Shown: one piece after another, positions 26,006 through 34,475 of the stretch
How positions within the stretch are numbered: position 1 is the first letter of the stretch
How the letters are laid out: every line of letters begins with the position of its first letter
Assembly (NCBI GenBank): GCA_020638995.1
Contig: JACKHM010000005.1
Location: 682,001-746,000 of the forward strand
DNA length: 64,000 bases
DNA from: Planctomycetaceae bacterium
Lineage (GTDB): Bacteria > Planctomycetota > Planctomycetia > Pirellulales > Pirellulaceae
Direction: 5' to 3'
Position numbers and translations under genes: made by a program
The notes under the pieces: generated by a model
Told to the model about the DNA's origin: nothing
Seen by the model: only the letters and a program-made list of their open reading frames with translations
Databases searched by the model: none

Positions 26006-27211
26006 ATGAGTATCTATCTGCTTGCGACGCTGGATACCAAAGGTCCGGACGCGGCGTTCGTTCGCGATCGGCTGGTTGAACTTGGGCGAGATGTCGTTGT
26101 TATCGACACCGGTTGTATCGGTAAGGCGGCATTTCCCGCCGAAGTCACGCGTGAATCCGTATTCGTCGCAGCGGGAACGACGCTCGCAGCCGTGCAGGCC
26201 CAAAAGGACCGCGGCGCTGCCGTGACCAAAGCCGCAGTGGGCGCGACGACGATCGTACTCGATGCCTTCAAGAAACGCCAAGTTGACGGCGTCATCGCAC
26301 TTGGCGGATCTGCCGGTACGACGATCGGTACGGCGGTGATGCGTGCGCTGCCTATCGGAGTTCCGAAGTTGATGGTCAGCACGCTTGCTTCGGGGGACGT
26401 CCGCAAGTGGGTCGGCGACAAAGATATTCTCATGCTGAATCCGGTGGTTGATATCGCCGGCATCAATCGTATCAGTCGCCAGATTCTGTCAAATGCAGCG
26501 TCGGCGATGTGGGGTATGGTCCAGCATCGGCCCACCGGCTGTTCGGAAGATAAGCCACTCGTCGCGGCGACGATGTTTGGCGTCACGACTCTGTGTGTCC
26601 AGCACGCGCGAGAGGTCTTGGAGGCAGCTGGCTATGAGGTGCTAATCTTCCATGCAACCGGCAATGGCGGACAGGCGATGGAGTCGCTGATTCGCGAAGG
26701 CCTCATCGCAGGCGTCCTCGATCTAACGACAACGGAGTTAGCTGATGACCTCGTGGGTGGCGTGCTGTCTGCCGGCCCCAAGCGTCTGACGGCAGCTGCG
26801 GAAAGCGGCGTTCCCCAAGTCGTCTCGGTCGGCGCCACCGACATGGTGAATTTCTGGGCTCCTGACACCATCCCGATCGAGTTTAAGGACCGCAAGTTTC
26901 ACAAGCATAACGCCGCCGTGACTCTTATGAGAACGACTGTCGAGGAGAGCAAACTCCTTGGTCAAGAGATCGGCCACAAGGTTTCCACTACCCGCGGGGC
27001 GGCCGCGATTCTGTTGCCTCTCCGAGGCGTGTCGGCAATCGACTGTGAAGGTGAACCGTTCGACGACCCAATCGCGCGTAAGGCGTTGTTTGATGCAATC
27101 CGTTCTAGTCATGGACGCGTTGAACTCTTGGAGATCGATGCGCACATCAACGATAACGCTTTCGCCGAAGCTGCAGCGAAGAAACTACTTCAACTGATGA
27201 AGGGCAAGTAG
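26006..27211 (+). CDS. Tm-1-like ATP-binding domain protein (UPF0261)
   Basis: A 401-residue protein matching the UPF0261/Tm-1-like family. It begins SIYLLATLDTKGPDAAFVRDRL with the family's TxDTK motif. Glycine-rich loops VIALGGSAGTTIGTAVM and IFHATGNGGQAMESLI are the nucleotide-binding elements known from the tomato Tm-1 N-terminal domain. GGAGGAG lies just before the ATG. It is followed after two bases by a PEP hydrolase-like TIM barrel gene, which corresponds to the C-terminal half of the plant protein. Bacterial function is unknown. Close coupling to an aldolase and a TIM barrel suggests a metabolic role in carbon or keto-acid chemistry. Confidence 0.93.
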   Translation: MSIYLLATLDTKGPDAAFVRDRLVELGRDVVVIDTGCIGKAAFPAEVTRESVFVAAGTTLAAVQAQKDRGAAVTKAAVGATTIVLDAFKKRQVDGVIALGGSAGTTIGTAVMRALPIGVPKLMVSTLASGDVRKWVGDKDILMLNPVVDIAGINRISRQILSNAASAMWGMVQHRPTGCSEDKPLVAATMFGVTTLCVQHAREVLEAAGYEVLIFHATGNGGQAMESLIREGLIAGVLDLTTTELADDLVGGVLSAGPKRLTAAAESGVPQVVSVGATDMVNFWAPDTIPIEFKDRKFHKHNAAVTLMRTTVEESKLLGQEIGHKVSTTRGAAAILLPLRGVSAIDCEGEPFDDPIARKALFDAIRSSHGRVELLEIDAHINDNAFAEAAAKKLLQLMKGK

Positions 27212-27213
27212 GC

Positions 27214-28047
27214 ATGGCACTATTTCAACGCGAACATATCCTCGAACGCTTGCGCCAAAAAGTTACTAAAGGCAAACCGATCGTCGGTGGCGGCGCGGGA
27301 ACGGGGCTCAGCGCCAAGATGTCGGAGGCGGGCGGAATCGATCTCCTCGTTATTTACAACTCGGGGCGTTTTCGCATGGGCGGACGCGGTTCGTTATCGG
27401 GGATGATGCCCTACGGCGATGCAAATGCAATTGTGATGGAGATGGGACGAGAAGTTATTCCCGTTGTGCCACATACTCCGGTACTGGCAGGTGTTTGTGG
27501 AACCGATCCGTTTCGCGTGATGAAGTTATTCTTGCGAGAGGTCGATGCCGCAGGCTTCTCGGGAGTTCAGAATTTTCCAACCGTCGGATTGATCGACGGC
27601 AACTTCCGGCAGGGACTGGAGGAGACCGGGATGGGCTACGGCTTGGAAGTCGACATGATCCGCACGGCTCACGAATTGGGAATGCTGACGACACCGTATT
27701 GTTTTAACCCCGACGAAGCCGCAGCGATGGCAAAAGCCGGTGCTGACATTTTGATTCCGCACATGGGGCTTACGACGAAAGGAGCGATCGGTGCCGAGTC
27801 GGCGATCACGCTTGACGAATCGGTAAGGCGAGTTCAAGCGATGCATGATGCTGCAAAGAAGGTGAATGCGGAGATTCTTGTTCTGTGCCACGGCGGGCCG
27901 ATCGCCGAACCAGCAGACGCCCAATTCATCCTGGATCACACCGAGGGTATCGTCGGCTTCTACGGAGCCAGCAGCATGGAGCGTTTACCCGTCGAGCCCG
28001 CAATTCGCGATCGAGTACGTGAGTTCACAGAGATGACGTTTGGCTAG
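27214..28047 (+). CDS. PEP hydrolase-like TIM-barrel protein
   Basis: A 277-residue protein of the phosphoenolpyruvate hydrolase-like/TIM-barrel family (PF09370 type). Typical motifs are GGGAGTGLSAKMSEAGGIDL, IYNSGRFRMGGRGSLSGMMP, AGVCGTDPFRVM, GFSGVQNFPTVGLIDGNFR, and HMGLTTKGAIGAESA. It lies two bases after the Tm-1-like gene, so the two are translationally coupled. In plants the same two domains occur in one protein, Tm-1, of which the C-terminal half is this TIM barrel. The catalysed reaction is not established for the bacterial proteins. Homology to class I-type PEP mutase superfamily enzymes supports PEP- or pyruvate-related chemistry, as an inference. Confidence 0.9.
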   Translation: MALFQREHILERLRQKVTKGKPIVGGGAGTGLSAKMSEAGGIDLLVIYNSGRFRMGGRGSLSGMMPYGDANAIVMEMGREVIPVVPHTPVLAGVCGTDPFRVMKLFLREVDAAGFSGVQNFPTVGLIDGNFRQGLEETGMGYGLEVDMIRTAHELGMLTTPYCFNPDEAAAMAKAGADILIPHMGLTTKGAIGAESAITLDESVRRVQAMHDAAKKVNAEILVLCHGGPIAEPADAQFILDHTEGIVGFYGASSMERLPVEPAIRDRVREFTEMTFG

Positions 28048-28108
28048 TTGTGGCATTCGATAAAGCGACGTTTTATAATCAGTGGGCGTTCTAAAACGAG
28101 GCGACATC

Positions 28109-28729
28109 ATGCATCCGACACACTCGACAGAATCTTCGATCGGTGAGCCGACCTGGGAAATTGCTGAACTCTTTCCCCGGCAAGGCCATTGGTCCGAGGC
28201 AGAATTCCTGTCAATTAGGTCGAACCGACTCATGGAACTATCCGCCGGCAGGTTGGAGATGTTGCCGATGCCCACTCAAGCACATCAACTGATCGTAATG
28301 TTCCTCTACCATCAGTTCTTTAACTTCATTTCGTCCCGCCAATTGGGAATGCTCCTCGTGGCGCCACTACGCGTGAAGGTCAGCGATGGGCGAATTCGAG
28401 AGCCGGACATCGTGTTTATGGCAGAGGAGAACAAAGACCGGCGGTCTAACGACTACTGGCTCGGTGCTGACCTCGTGGTGGAAGTCATCAGCAACGACGA
28501 TCCGAAACGAGACTTGGAGACAAAACGCCGCGAATACGCGGAAGCTGACATTCCAGAATACTGGATCGTGGACCCGCGCGACTCGACGATTTGCGTGCTC
28601 AAACTAACTGTGCCGGGCTCGCCGTATGAGGAAGCAGGCGTTTATCGGTCGGGACAACAGGCTGCGTCCGTTCTACTTGGCGGCCTTGCCGTGGACGTCA
28701 ACGCCGTATTTGCTGCTGCTAACGCGTAG
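28109..28729 (+). CDS. Uma2 family (DUF820) restriction-fold protein
   Basis: A 206-residue PD-(D/E)XK fold protein of the Uma2 family. The acidic core is present: EPDIVFMAE, LVVEVISND and ETKRREYAEADIPEYWIVDP. This family is much multiplied in planctomycetes and cyanobacteria and its role is not settled; a nuclease activity is predicted. The start at the ATG at 28109 was preferred because GAGG precedes it; a GTG at 28082 has none. It lies 61 bases after the Tm-1-type operon and may be read with it. It converges with the ABC ATPase, 18 bases between stops. A second member is at 43775. Confidence 0.9.
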   Translation: MHPTHSTESSIGEPTWEIAELFPRQGHWSEAEFLSIRSNRLMELSAGRLEMLPMPTQAHQLIVMFLYHQFFNFISSRQLGMLLVAPLRVKVSDGRIREPDIVFMAEENKDRRSNDYWLGADLVVEVISNDDPKRDLETKRREYAEADIPEYWIVDPRDSTICVLKLTVPGSPYEEAGVYRSGQQAASVLLGGLAVDVNAVFAAANA

Positions 28730-28747
28730 TCGCCGTCTCGCCGCAGT

Positions 28748-29692
28748 TCAGATCTTTGCCCCTGTCCCTTTGGTCAGCGTCATGAAAGCGGATTCGAGAT
28801 TGACTTCTTCTTCGCGGAACAACATTAACCGGTGCCCTGCCCCGATCAACAGCGATGGAATCTCGCTGTAATCGTCGACGCCCTGGTGAAGCGTTACGAA
28901 CAGTTGCTCCTTCTTTAGCTCGATACTTTCCACAGCATCGTGCTGTCCCAAGAGTTTACTGGCAGCTTCTTGGTCACCTTGGACTTTTATGATCAACACG
29001 GTGCGCTGACGAACCTGTTTCATCACTTCAGCGACTTCCGCGTTCACACTCATCACACCGCGGTCGATAATGCCGATCTTGTTACAGATATCCGCCAACT
29101 CGGGCAAGATATGACTGGAAACAATGATCGTCTTTCCCATTTGGCCAAGGCGACGCAGTAGATTTCGCATCTCGATGCGGGCACGCGGATCGAGTCCGCT
29201 GAGCGGCTCGTCGAGCAACAACACCTGGGGATCATGAAGCAGAGTCCGCGCCAAGCCAAGTCTCTGCGTCTGGCCACGCGACAGAGTATTCGCATAGGCA
29301 TCTCGCTTGAAATCGAGGTCGACAATATCGAGCATCTCGTCACAGCGTTTCCTGCGTTCCGGACCTCGTATTCGGTAGGCAGCAGCGAAAAATTCCAAAT
29401 ACTCGATAACCTTCATGTCGTCATACACGCCGAAGAAGTCAGGCATGTACCCAACGAGGCGGCGAATCTCTTTGGGACTTGTGTAGATGGAGTTCCCACA
29501 CACATAGGCTTCGCCCCAGGTCGGGTTGAGCAACGTGGCGATGATCCGCATTGTTGTGGTCTTGCCCGCACCGTTGGGGCCGATAAAGCCAAACAGATCA
29601 CCTTGATTCAGTTCGAGATCAATGTCGCGAATCGCGAACATATCGCCGTACTTCTTGGTGAGCCCTTTGGCTTGAATCGCGGTCTCTGGCAT
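28748..29692 (-). CDS. ABC transporter ATP-binding protein (ABC-2/DrrA type)
   Basis: A 314-residue ATPase. Walker A is FGFIGPNGAGKTTTMRII, the Q-loop lies in GYMPDFFGVYDDM, the signature is TLSRGQTQRLGLARTLLHD (SRGQ instead of SGGQ), and Walker B is VLLLDEPLSGLDP. HILPELADICNKIGIIDRG ends the core. The C-terminal 80 residues form the domain seen in ABC-2-type exporters. It is the last gene of a pair with a 733-residue membrane-anchored protein, three bases after it. No membrane permease gene is adjacent, which is unusual. Confidence 0.93.
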   Translation of the reverse strand: MPETAIQAKGLTKKYGDMFAIRDIDLELNQGDLFGFIGPNGAGKTTTMRIIATLLNPTWGEAYVCGNSIYTSPKEIRRLVGYMPDFFGVYDDMKVIEYLEFFAAAYRIRGPERRKRCDEMLDIVDLDFKRDAYANTLSRGQTQRLGLARTLLHDPQVLLLDEPLSGLDPRARIEMRNLLRRLGQMGKTIIVSSHILPELADICNKIGIIDRGVMSVNAEVAEVMKQVRQRTVLIIKVQGDQEAASKLLGQHDAVESIELKKEQLFVTLHQGVDDYSEIPSLLIGAGHRLMLFREEEVNLESAFMTLTKGTGAKI

Positions 29693-29695
29693 AGT

Positions 29696-31897
29696 TCATC
29701 TCGGTGAAGTGGCGTGGGACGCTTCGACTGGGAATACGACGCGATAGTAAGTCCATCGCCGATCGTAATTGGCTTCAGCGGCTTGTTCGTTCAGCCTAAG
29801 ATCACTGGCCGCCTGTTTGGCTTGACCTAACAGAATCGCCCGACCGTTCGTCAAGTGCTCGCTAAGGTCGACATAGTTCTGGTAACGGTGCTGAAGCTGT
29901 GTGTATCTATCTCCGCCGGCAATGCGATGGAACATCATCATTTCCAAAATTCGCGGGACGTCGCCGTCGCCTTGCTCCCAAGGTGTTGTGATGTCCTTGA
30001 TATCGACGACTCGGCGCCGCGTCAGACGCCAGCTGAAGTTAAGCGGCTTTTCCAGATGGATTGGAGTGTTGTCTCCGGGACCGAGAACACCGCCCTTTCG
30101 ATCCAGTTTGTAGGCCCAATTTTCGTATAGCAGCACACAATCGTAGAGCTCGACACGAAGCGGATTCACAACACTTCCACGGAGGAGTCCACCTGAATCA
30201 AGGTGCAAATCTGCATTGGACTCGAGTTCCACATTGCTCCACCAACGGGCTTGAAATGCCTTCGTGCCGCCAATCTCGATAGGTGTTCCCGCAATCTTAG
30301 TTTCCGCGTTCGTCAACTCGATCTTGTACGGCGAGTGAAACAAAGTCGCTGACTTTGCCTCAAGTCCACCAAGACCTTTACCCGGCAACCCATGCCACGA
30401 TAATAGGCAACCCGTGTCAGAAACACGCTCACTTTCAGGCTTCAGCCACGACGATGTCAGCTGAAGTGAATAGCTTGCAGAACTGGGGCTGTAAAGATGC
30501 AGCCAGGTAGTGCCGCGAGTCGTTGAGCGTTCCAGATCGATATCGACTAGATCAATTTGATTTAGCTTAACATTCGTCGCTTTGAAGTGTGCATGCAGTA
30601 CGAGTGCCAACGCACAGAACAAGACTGCGATGAACGGAAACGTCAACCAAGTCCAGCTCATTCGATGCAAGACATCGCGCAGGAAGAAGTAGTCCGCGGG
30701 CCCGATCAGCAAAATGTAGAGCACAATCAAGCCTGCAACCCAAGCGAACGGAATGAGCGCGACACCGGAAAACTGTTCCGCTCCCGCTCGCAGCTGCCCC
30801 GCTAAGTCGTCGTATCCAAGATGGACGAGTTGCCCGGTTGGGCCTGACGCGGACGAGTGCTCCTGTTGCTGATCGATATCGCCCTGAAACAGCCGCTCGA
30901 TCAACCGCGAACGGTCGGCCCAGTCAGAGAAGGGAGGCTCATCGAGAGCTGCCGCCATAAATACAACTTGTCCCAGGCCAGTCGGCGCTCGAATAACGAT
31001 CGGGCGGTTTCGATCTGCTGCCTGTTCATAGACCGACGTCCGTCCGCGTACATTATCTAGGATGCAGATCTGCAACGGCATTGTTCGACCGTCGGCTCTA
31101 ATTGCGTCCAGCGACTGTGAGCTGGCAACGTACGTTTCGAGGGCAGTTAGATTGCGCACTGTCTGAACGCGGGAAAACGTACCCGGTGTTAGCCGCGACA
31201 ACGGCTTTCCCTGGCCAATTGCATTCTCACCCGCTGATCCGACGCACATCACGACCCGACCGCCAAGCGTGACCCATTGTTCCAACGCTGAAAACTGTTC
31301 TGCAGTGATTGCCTCCAAAGCGGCGATATCGCTCGTCGAGATAAAGACCGTGTTTACGCCTTCATAGCCAAACCACTCGGTCGGTAACGTCGAAGTGTCT
31401 GTGATTTCGGTAACACGTGACGCTTTGAGAGCTTTCGCCACGCCGGCGTCGGGACCAAGCGTGACAACCCAATCGCGGCTGGATGGCATGACCATCGGCA
31501 AGTCGTCAGCTGCCACCAGACGAGCAGAAATTGTTTGGCCACCAGTAAGAAGTTCGACTCTCAAGTCACTCCCGAGTTGGCCAAACTTGACGTAGCGAGT
31601 GAAGATGGTCTCACTATTCGGAGCGATATGAACTGGATCGTTGTCTAAGGAGGTTACCGGGACACCATCGCTGTCCTTGGTAGTGATCGACAACTGGCCA
31701 GTGAATTCCTCCGCACCCGCACGAACCGAGATGCGAACGGGCGTCCAGTATCCGACTTTGGACACGTCCGCGAGGCCAATCGATACGTCCTGGATGTGCG
31801 CGGCAGAACCCGGCTGTGCATTTGACGCCTGAAGCAGAGTCAATACGGCGACGCCTGCCGCGAGCATTGTAAAAATAGTGCAACGGTGCTGCGGCAT
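29696..31897 (-). CDS. Large exported/membrane-anchored protein, ABC partner
   Basis: A 733-residue protein with no family I can name. It has a signal peptide (MLAAGVAVLTLLQASNAQ, residues 11-28) and an extracytoplasmic N-terminal half of beta-rich and alpha/beta type. That half includes the region SRDWVVTLGPDAGVAKALKA and WVTLGGRVVMCVGS, resembling the GATase-like exposed domains of gliding or exporter auxiliary proteins. Two membrane helices (LIPFAWVAGLIVLYILLIGP and WLTFPFIAVLFCALALVLHA) lie near residues 380-445. A second exposed part follows. It stops three bases before the ABC ATPase gene, so the two form a unit. It may serve as the membrane part or auxiliary of that transporter; this is an inference. 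Confidence 0.75.
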   Translation of the reverse strand: MPQHRCTIFTMLAAGVAVLTLLQASNAQPGSAAHIQDVSIGLADVSKVGYWTPVRISVRAGAEEFTGQLSITTKDSDGVPVTSLDNDPVHIAPNSETIFTRYVKFGQLGSDLRVELLTGGQTISARLVAADDLPMVMPSSRDWVVTLGPDAGVAKALKASRVTEITDTSTLPTEWFGYEGVNTVFISTSDIAALEAITAEQFSALEQWVTLGGRVVMCVGSAGENAIGQGKPLSRLTPGTFSRVQTVRNLTALETYVASSQSLDAIRADGRTMPLQICILDNVRGRTSVYEQAADRNRPIVIRAPTGLGQVVFMAAALDEPPFSDWADRSRLIERLFQGDIDQQQEHSSASGPTGQLVHLGYDDLAGQLRAGAEQFSGVALIPFAWVAGLIVLYILLIGPADYFFLRDVLHRMSWTWLTFPFIAVLFCALALVLHAHFKATNVKLNQIDLVDIDLERSTTRGTTWLHLYSPSSASYSLQLTSSWLKPESERVSDTGCLLSWHGLPGKGLGGLEAKSATLFHSPYKIELTNAETKIAGTPIEIGGTKAFQARWWSNVELESNADLHLDSGGLLRGSVVNPLRVELYDCVLLYENWAYKLDRKGGVLGPGDNTPIHLEKPLNFSWRLTRRRVVDIKDITTPWEQGDGDVPRILEMMMFHRIAGGDRYTQLQHRYQNYVDLSEHLTNGRAILLGQAKQAASDLRLNEQAAEANYDRRWTYYRVVFPVEASHATSPR

Positions 31898-32015
31898 TAG
31901 GTTGGACGAAGATCAATGGAAGACAAGGAAAATGATTTAGGGCGATGCCTTTGAAAAAGACAGCCTCCAGGATAGTCTCGCCTGTACTTGTGGCAAATAC
32001 GATGGTGGCGAATCG

Positions 32016-32354
32016 TTAGGGTTTCTCTGCATCATCACAAATACAGACAAAGCGTTGGCACCCGGGGCAACCTTTCCCATATTTTCTTGCCACGGCATCG
32101 CTCAAATCGACTCCAGCCACATTCGCGATTGTTGTTAGCCACGCCAGAACGTCCGCAAACTCTTCCATCTTGTCTTCGTGGCTGCCGCTTCGCAGCGCAC
32201 CCGCAAGCTCGCCAACCTCCTCCATCAACCACATGAACGTACCATCGATGCCTCGTGTGGCATCTTTTTCGAAGTACATCCTGCGGATTAAATGCTGAAA
32301 GTCGCTGAGGGAGACGTTTTGCGGGTGTGAGTCGGATTCGTCGGCTGGGGGCAC
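32016..32354 (-). CDS. MazG-like nucleotide pyrophosphohydrolase with Cys-rich tail
   Basis: A 112-residue all-alpha pyrophosphohydrolase, which cleaves nucleoside triphosphates to monophosphate and pyrophosphate. The metal-binding pattern is FMWLMEEVGELAGAL followed by KMEEFADVLAWL, i.e. EExxE and ExxxD. The C-terminus has CPGCQRFVCICDDAE, four cysteines in 11 residues, like a small zinc knuckle. The start is a GTG at 32354; AGGA lies about nine bases upstream. Such small MazG-like proteins clear non-canonical or damaged nucleotides. It stands alone, divergent from the Rieske gene. Confidence 0.88.
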   Translation of the reverse strand: MPPADESDSHPQNVSLSDFQHLIRRMYFEKDATRGIDGTFMWLMEEVGELAGALRSGSHEDKMEEFADVLAWLTTIANVAGVDLSDAVARKYGKGCPGCQRFVCICDDAEKP

Positions 32355-32545
32355 AGTTTGTGGTCCTAAGTACGAAGGTTTGCCAGCAATGGTTCAAGCT
32401 GCTCACGTTAGGGAATCGCCCCGGTTTTGCAAGGCATTCAGCACCGATACAATGCCGAAACGACTCAAATCATTGAATAACTTCATATGACTAACACGAG
32501 TCGTGACCGACAATTTGGCCCATTTTAGAAACAGGATCTCGCAGC

Positions 32546-32899
32546 ATGCCCCAGTTCACAACCATTGCCAAAGTGGGCGACATCCCCGAGGGTGAGGGTC
32601 GGGCTTACGCCATCAATGGCCGAATGGTTGCTGTTTTCCTCGAAAAGGGCGAGTATCAGGCGATCGACGATTTTTGTCCGCATATGGGTGCATCGTTGGC
32701 TGGCGGTTGGGTCGAGAATGGCATTGTCAGTTGCCCTTGGCATGCGTGGCGGTTCAAGACTTGTGACGGCACATGGTGCGACAATCCGAAAATCAAGATC
32801 GACAGCTTCGACGTACAGGTCGCGGGCGACGAGATCCGAGTTCTCGTTCCAGACAAAGAAGAACAACAGGCCGAGGATAGAGAGGCTACTGAGGACTGA
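32546..32899 (+). CDS. Rieske [2Fe-2S] ferredoxin-type protein
   Basis: A 117-residue small Rieske protein. The cluster ligands are in DFCPHMGASLAG (Cys-x-His) and VSCPWHAWRF (Cys-x2-His). It has no membrane segment, so it is soluble like NirD or dioxygenase ferredoxins, an electron carrier rather than a bc1 subunit. VGDIPEGEGRAYAINGRMVAVF at the start matches NirD/BphF-like folds. AGGA precedes the ATG. No reductase or oxygenase partner is adjacent. Its 3' end overlaps the convergent gene at 32886 by 14 bases. Confidence 0.93.
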   Translation: MPQFTTIAKVGDIPEGEGRAYAINGRMVAVFLEKGEYQAIDDFCPHMGASLAGGWVENGIVSCPWHAWRFKTCDGTWCDNPKIKIDSFDVQVAGDEIRVLVPDKEEQQAEDREATED

Positions 32900-33788
32900 T
32901 CGTCATCTTTGTTTCTGCGGTCGTCACAACCTTGATCTTGAACTCGCGGTACGGTCGCTCGGTTGTAAATGCTTGTGTCGACTGGCAGGTGACCAAGCGA
33001 CCGGCCTCGGTGTCAAAGAGCATTTTACCGGACAAGGCTTGGTCAACGAGCTTCGACTTACCAGCGGTTTGTTCGCTTGATTCGACTGCGAGATCGCCCG
33101 AGAGCTCAATTCGTTCGAGCGTCTTTCCGTCGACCACTTCGTTCGCTGCCACGGTATAGGTTCTGTCGTGTTTCAGCGTGCCCAGCGGTGAAGCGGTGGC
33201 AGAAGAAGCGGTCCAGTTGCTGCCGGTGACAACCGCCGCTTCGGGTAACTCGACCGCCGCCTGTGAGAACAACTGCCTGACACCCTCTGCCGAGAACAGG
33301 TTCTTCAATCCCGGCGACTCGATTGCCGAGAACGCTTCGACCGCGGCTTCCGACAGATTCACTTCGCGAATCACGCCTCGATTGGTCATCGTGACCGTAA
33401 ACTCCGCACCGATCACGGGCGACACTGCAGCAGCAATACTCGCGGCAGAACCGCTTGGCTTGAAATCTGAATCGGAGGCATACTTGATCGGCTCCGCAGC
33501 GCCAGACTTCATCGCTACGGCAAAGCGTTCAATTTTCTGAGTGATCTGCGCTGTACCTTCGGAGTCTACGGAGTTGATGCCCCAACTCAATCGCATCTGC
33601 ATCGCAACGTCGACTTCGGATGGCTTGCCCGCTCCGGAAGTTGCTGTCGTGGTATGCTGATCAACAGTAATCAGCCAAGAGTCGCCTTCGGTGAATCTCC
33701 AACGAAGCAAAGTCTCTGCGTTTGCCGCCTGACAGAGACTTGCGAGACAAATGAGATGGCAAAACAGCAATCGAACGTCAAGAGTCAT
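32886..33788 (-). CDS. Exported protein, unknown function
   Basis: A 300-residue secreted protein. The signal peptide is residues 1-23 (LLFCHLICLASLCQAANA). The mature protein starts with ETLLRWRFTEGDSWLITVDQ, and continues with amphipathic beta strands and a conserved-looking GFTVTMTNRGVIREVN-type stretch, of the kind seen in planctomycete proteins of unknown function. No catalytic motif was seen. Its ATG at 33788 overlaps the TGA of the UPF0173 gene upstream (ATGA), so the two are coupled. The 3' end overlaps the convergent Rieske gene by 14 bases. Confidence 0.72.
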   Translation of the reverse strand: MTLDVRLLFCHLICLASLCQAANAETLLRWRFTEGDSWLITVDQHTTTATSGAGKPSEVDVAMQMRLSWGINSVDSEGTAQITQKIERFAVAMKSGAAEPIKYASDSDFKPSGSAASIAAAVSPVIGAEFTVTMTNRGVIREVNLSEAAVEAFSAIESPGLKNLFSAEGVRQLFSQAAVELPEAAVVTGSNWTASSATASPLGTLKHDRTYTVAANEVVDGKTLERIELSGDLAVESSEQTAGKSKLVDQALSGKMLFDTEAGRLVTCQSTQAFTTERPYREFKIKVVTTAETKMTISPQ

Positions 33789-34471
33789 AGTTGAATTGTT
33801 CCACCTGGTTCGACGACGATTGGTTCGGCGATCGTTTCGCGTCTCACGCGTTCCGCCCACGCCCCAGCGTCCTGCTCGATCAGAGGCCAAGTGTTGTAGT
33901 GCGACGGGGTAACTTTTTTGGGCAGGATCAGATGTAGTGCCTCAATTGAATCGTCTGGCCCCATCGTGAACAGGTCGCCGATCGGAAGTACGGCCAAGTC
34001 GATTCCTGCGTTTCCGATTAATTGCATGTCCCCAAACAAAGCCGTATCGCAAGCGAAGTAGATCTTTTTTTCTCCGATGGTCAACAGCCAACCGCCCGGA
34101 TTCCCGCCGTACGATCCGTCGGGAAGTTGCGAACTATGGTGGGCGACGGTTAGCTTAGCCCTGCCAAACGGCAGATCGGCTCCGCCTCCAAGGTTCATGC
34201 CGATAGTATTCTGAACACCGTGTTGGCTGGCGAACCAAGTGGCGATTTCGTAGTTGGATACGACAGTCGCACCGGTTCTGTTCGCAATCGAAGCCACATC
34301 GGCAACATGATCAAAGTGGCCATGCGAGACGAGAATAAAGTTCGCCTCAACGTCGGCAGCTTTCACGGGAGCGGTGGGAGACTCGTCCAGGAACGGATCG
34401 ACGAGAATACGATGTTCATCGACCTTGATTGCCCAGGACGCATGGCCGAGCCAAGTGAGTTCGATCGTCAT
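33785..34471 (-). CDS. Metal-dependent hydrolase, UPF0173 (metallo-beta-lactamase fold)
   Basis: A 228-residue beta-lactamase superfamily hydrolase of the UPF0173 (YtkL-like) type. It has TWLGHASWAIKVDEHRILVDPFL at the start and the metal motif SHGHFDHVADVASI (HxHxDH-like). Later ligands lie in VAHHSSQLPDGSYGGNPGG, ACDTALFGDM and PSHYNTWPLI. The substrate of the family is unknown. Its GGGAGG ribosome-binding site lies in the end of pgi, with four bases between pgi stop and this ATG; the next gene overlaps by four bases. A pgi-hydrolase-exported protein operon is therefore likely. Confidence 0.92.
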   Translation of the reverse strand: MTIELTWLGHASWAIKVDEHRILVDPFLDESPTAPVKAADVEANFILVSHGHFDHVADVASIANRTGATVVSNYEIATWFASQHGVQNTIGMNLGGGADLPFGRAKLTVAHHSSQLPDGSYGGNPGGWLLTIGEKKIYFACDTALFGDMQLIGNAGIDLAVLPIGDLFTMGPDDSIEALHLILPKKVTPSHYNTWPLIEQDAGAWAERVRRETIAEPIVVEPGGTIQL

Positions 34472-34475
34472 GACG

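Noticed and set aside
28748..31897. A CARF- or defence-type role for the ABC/large-protein pair
   Set aside because: No defence-associated domains were seen; a transport role is simpler.
33790..33890. Longer start of the exported protein at 32886, extending into the UPF0173 gene
   Set aside because: The extension overlaps the upstream gene by over 100 bases and is arginine-rich, while the ATG at 33788 starts a clean signal peptide and overlaps the stop by four bases.
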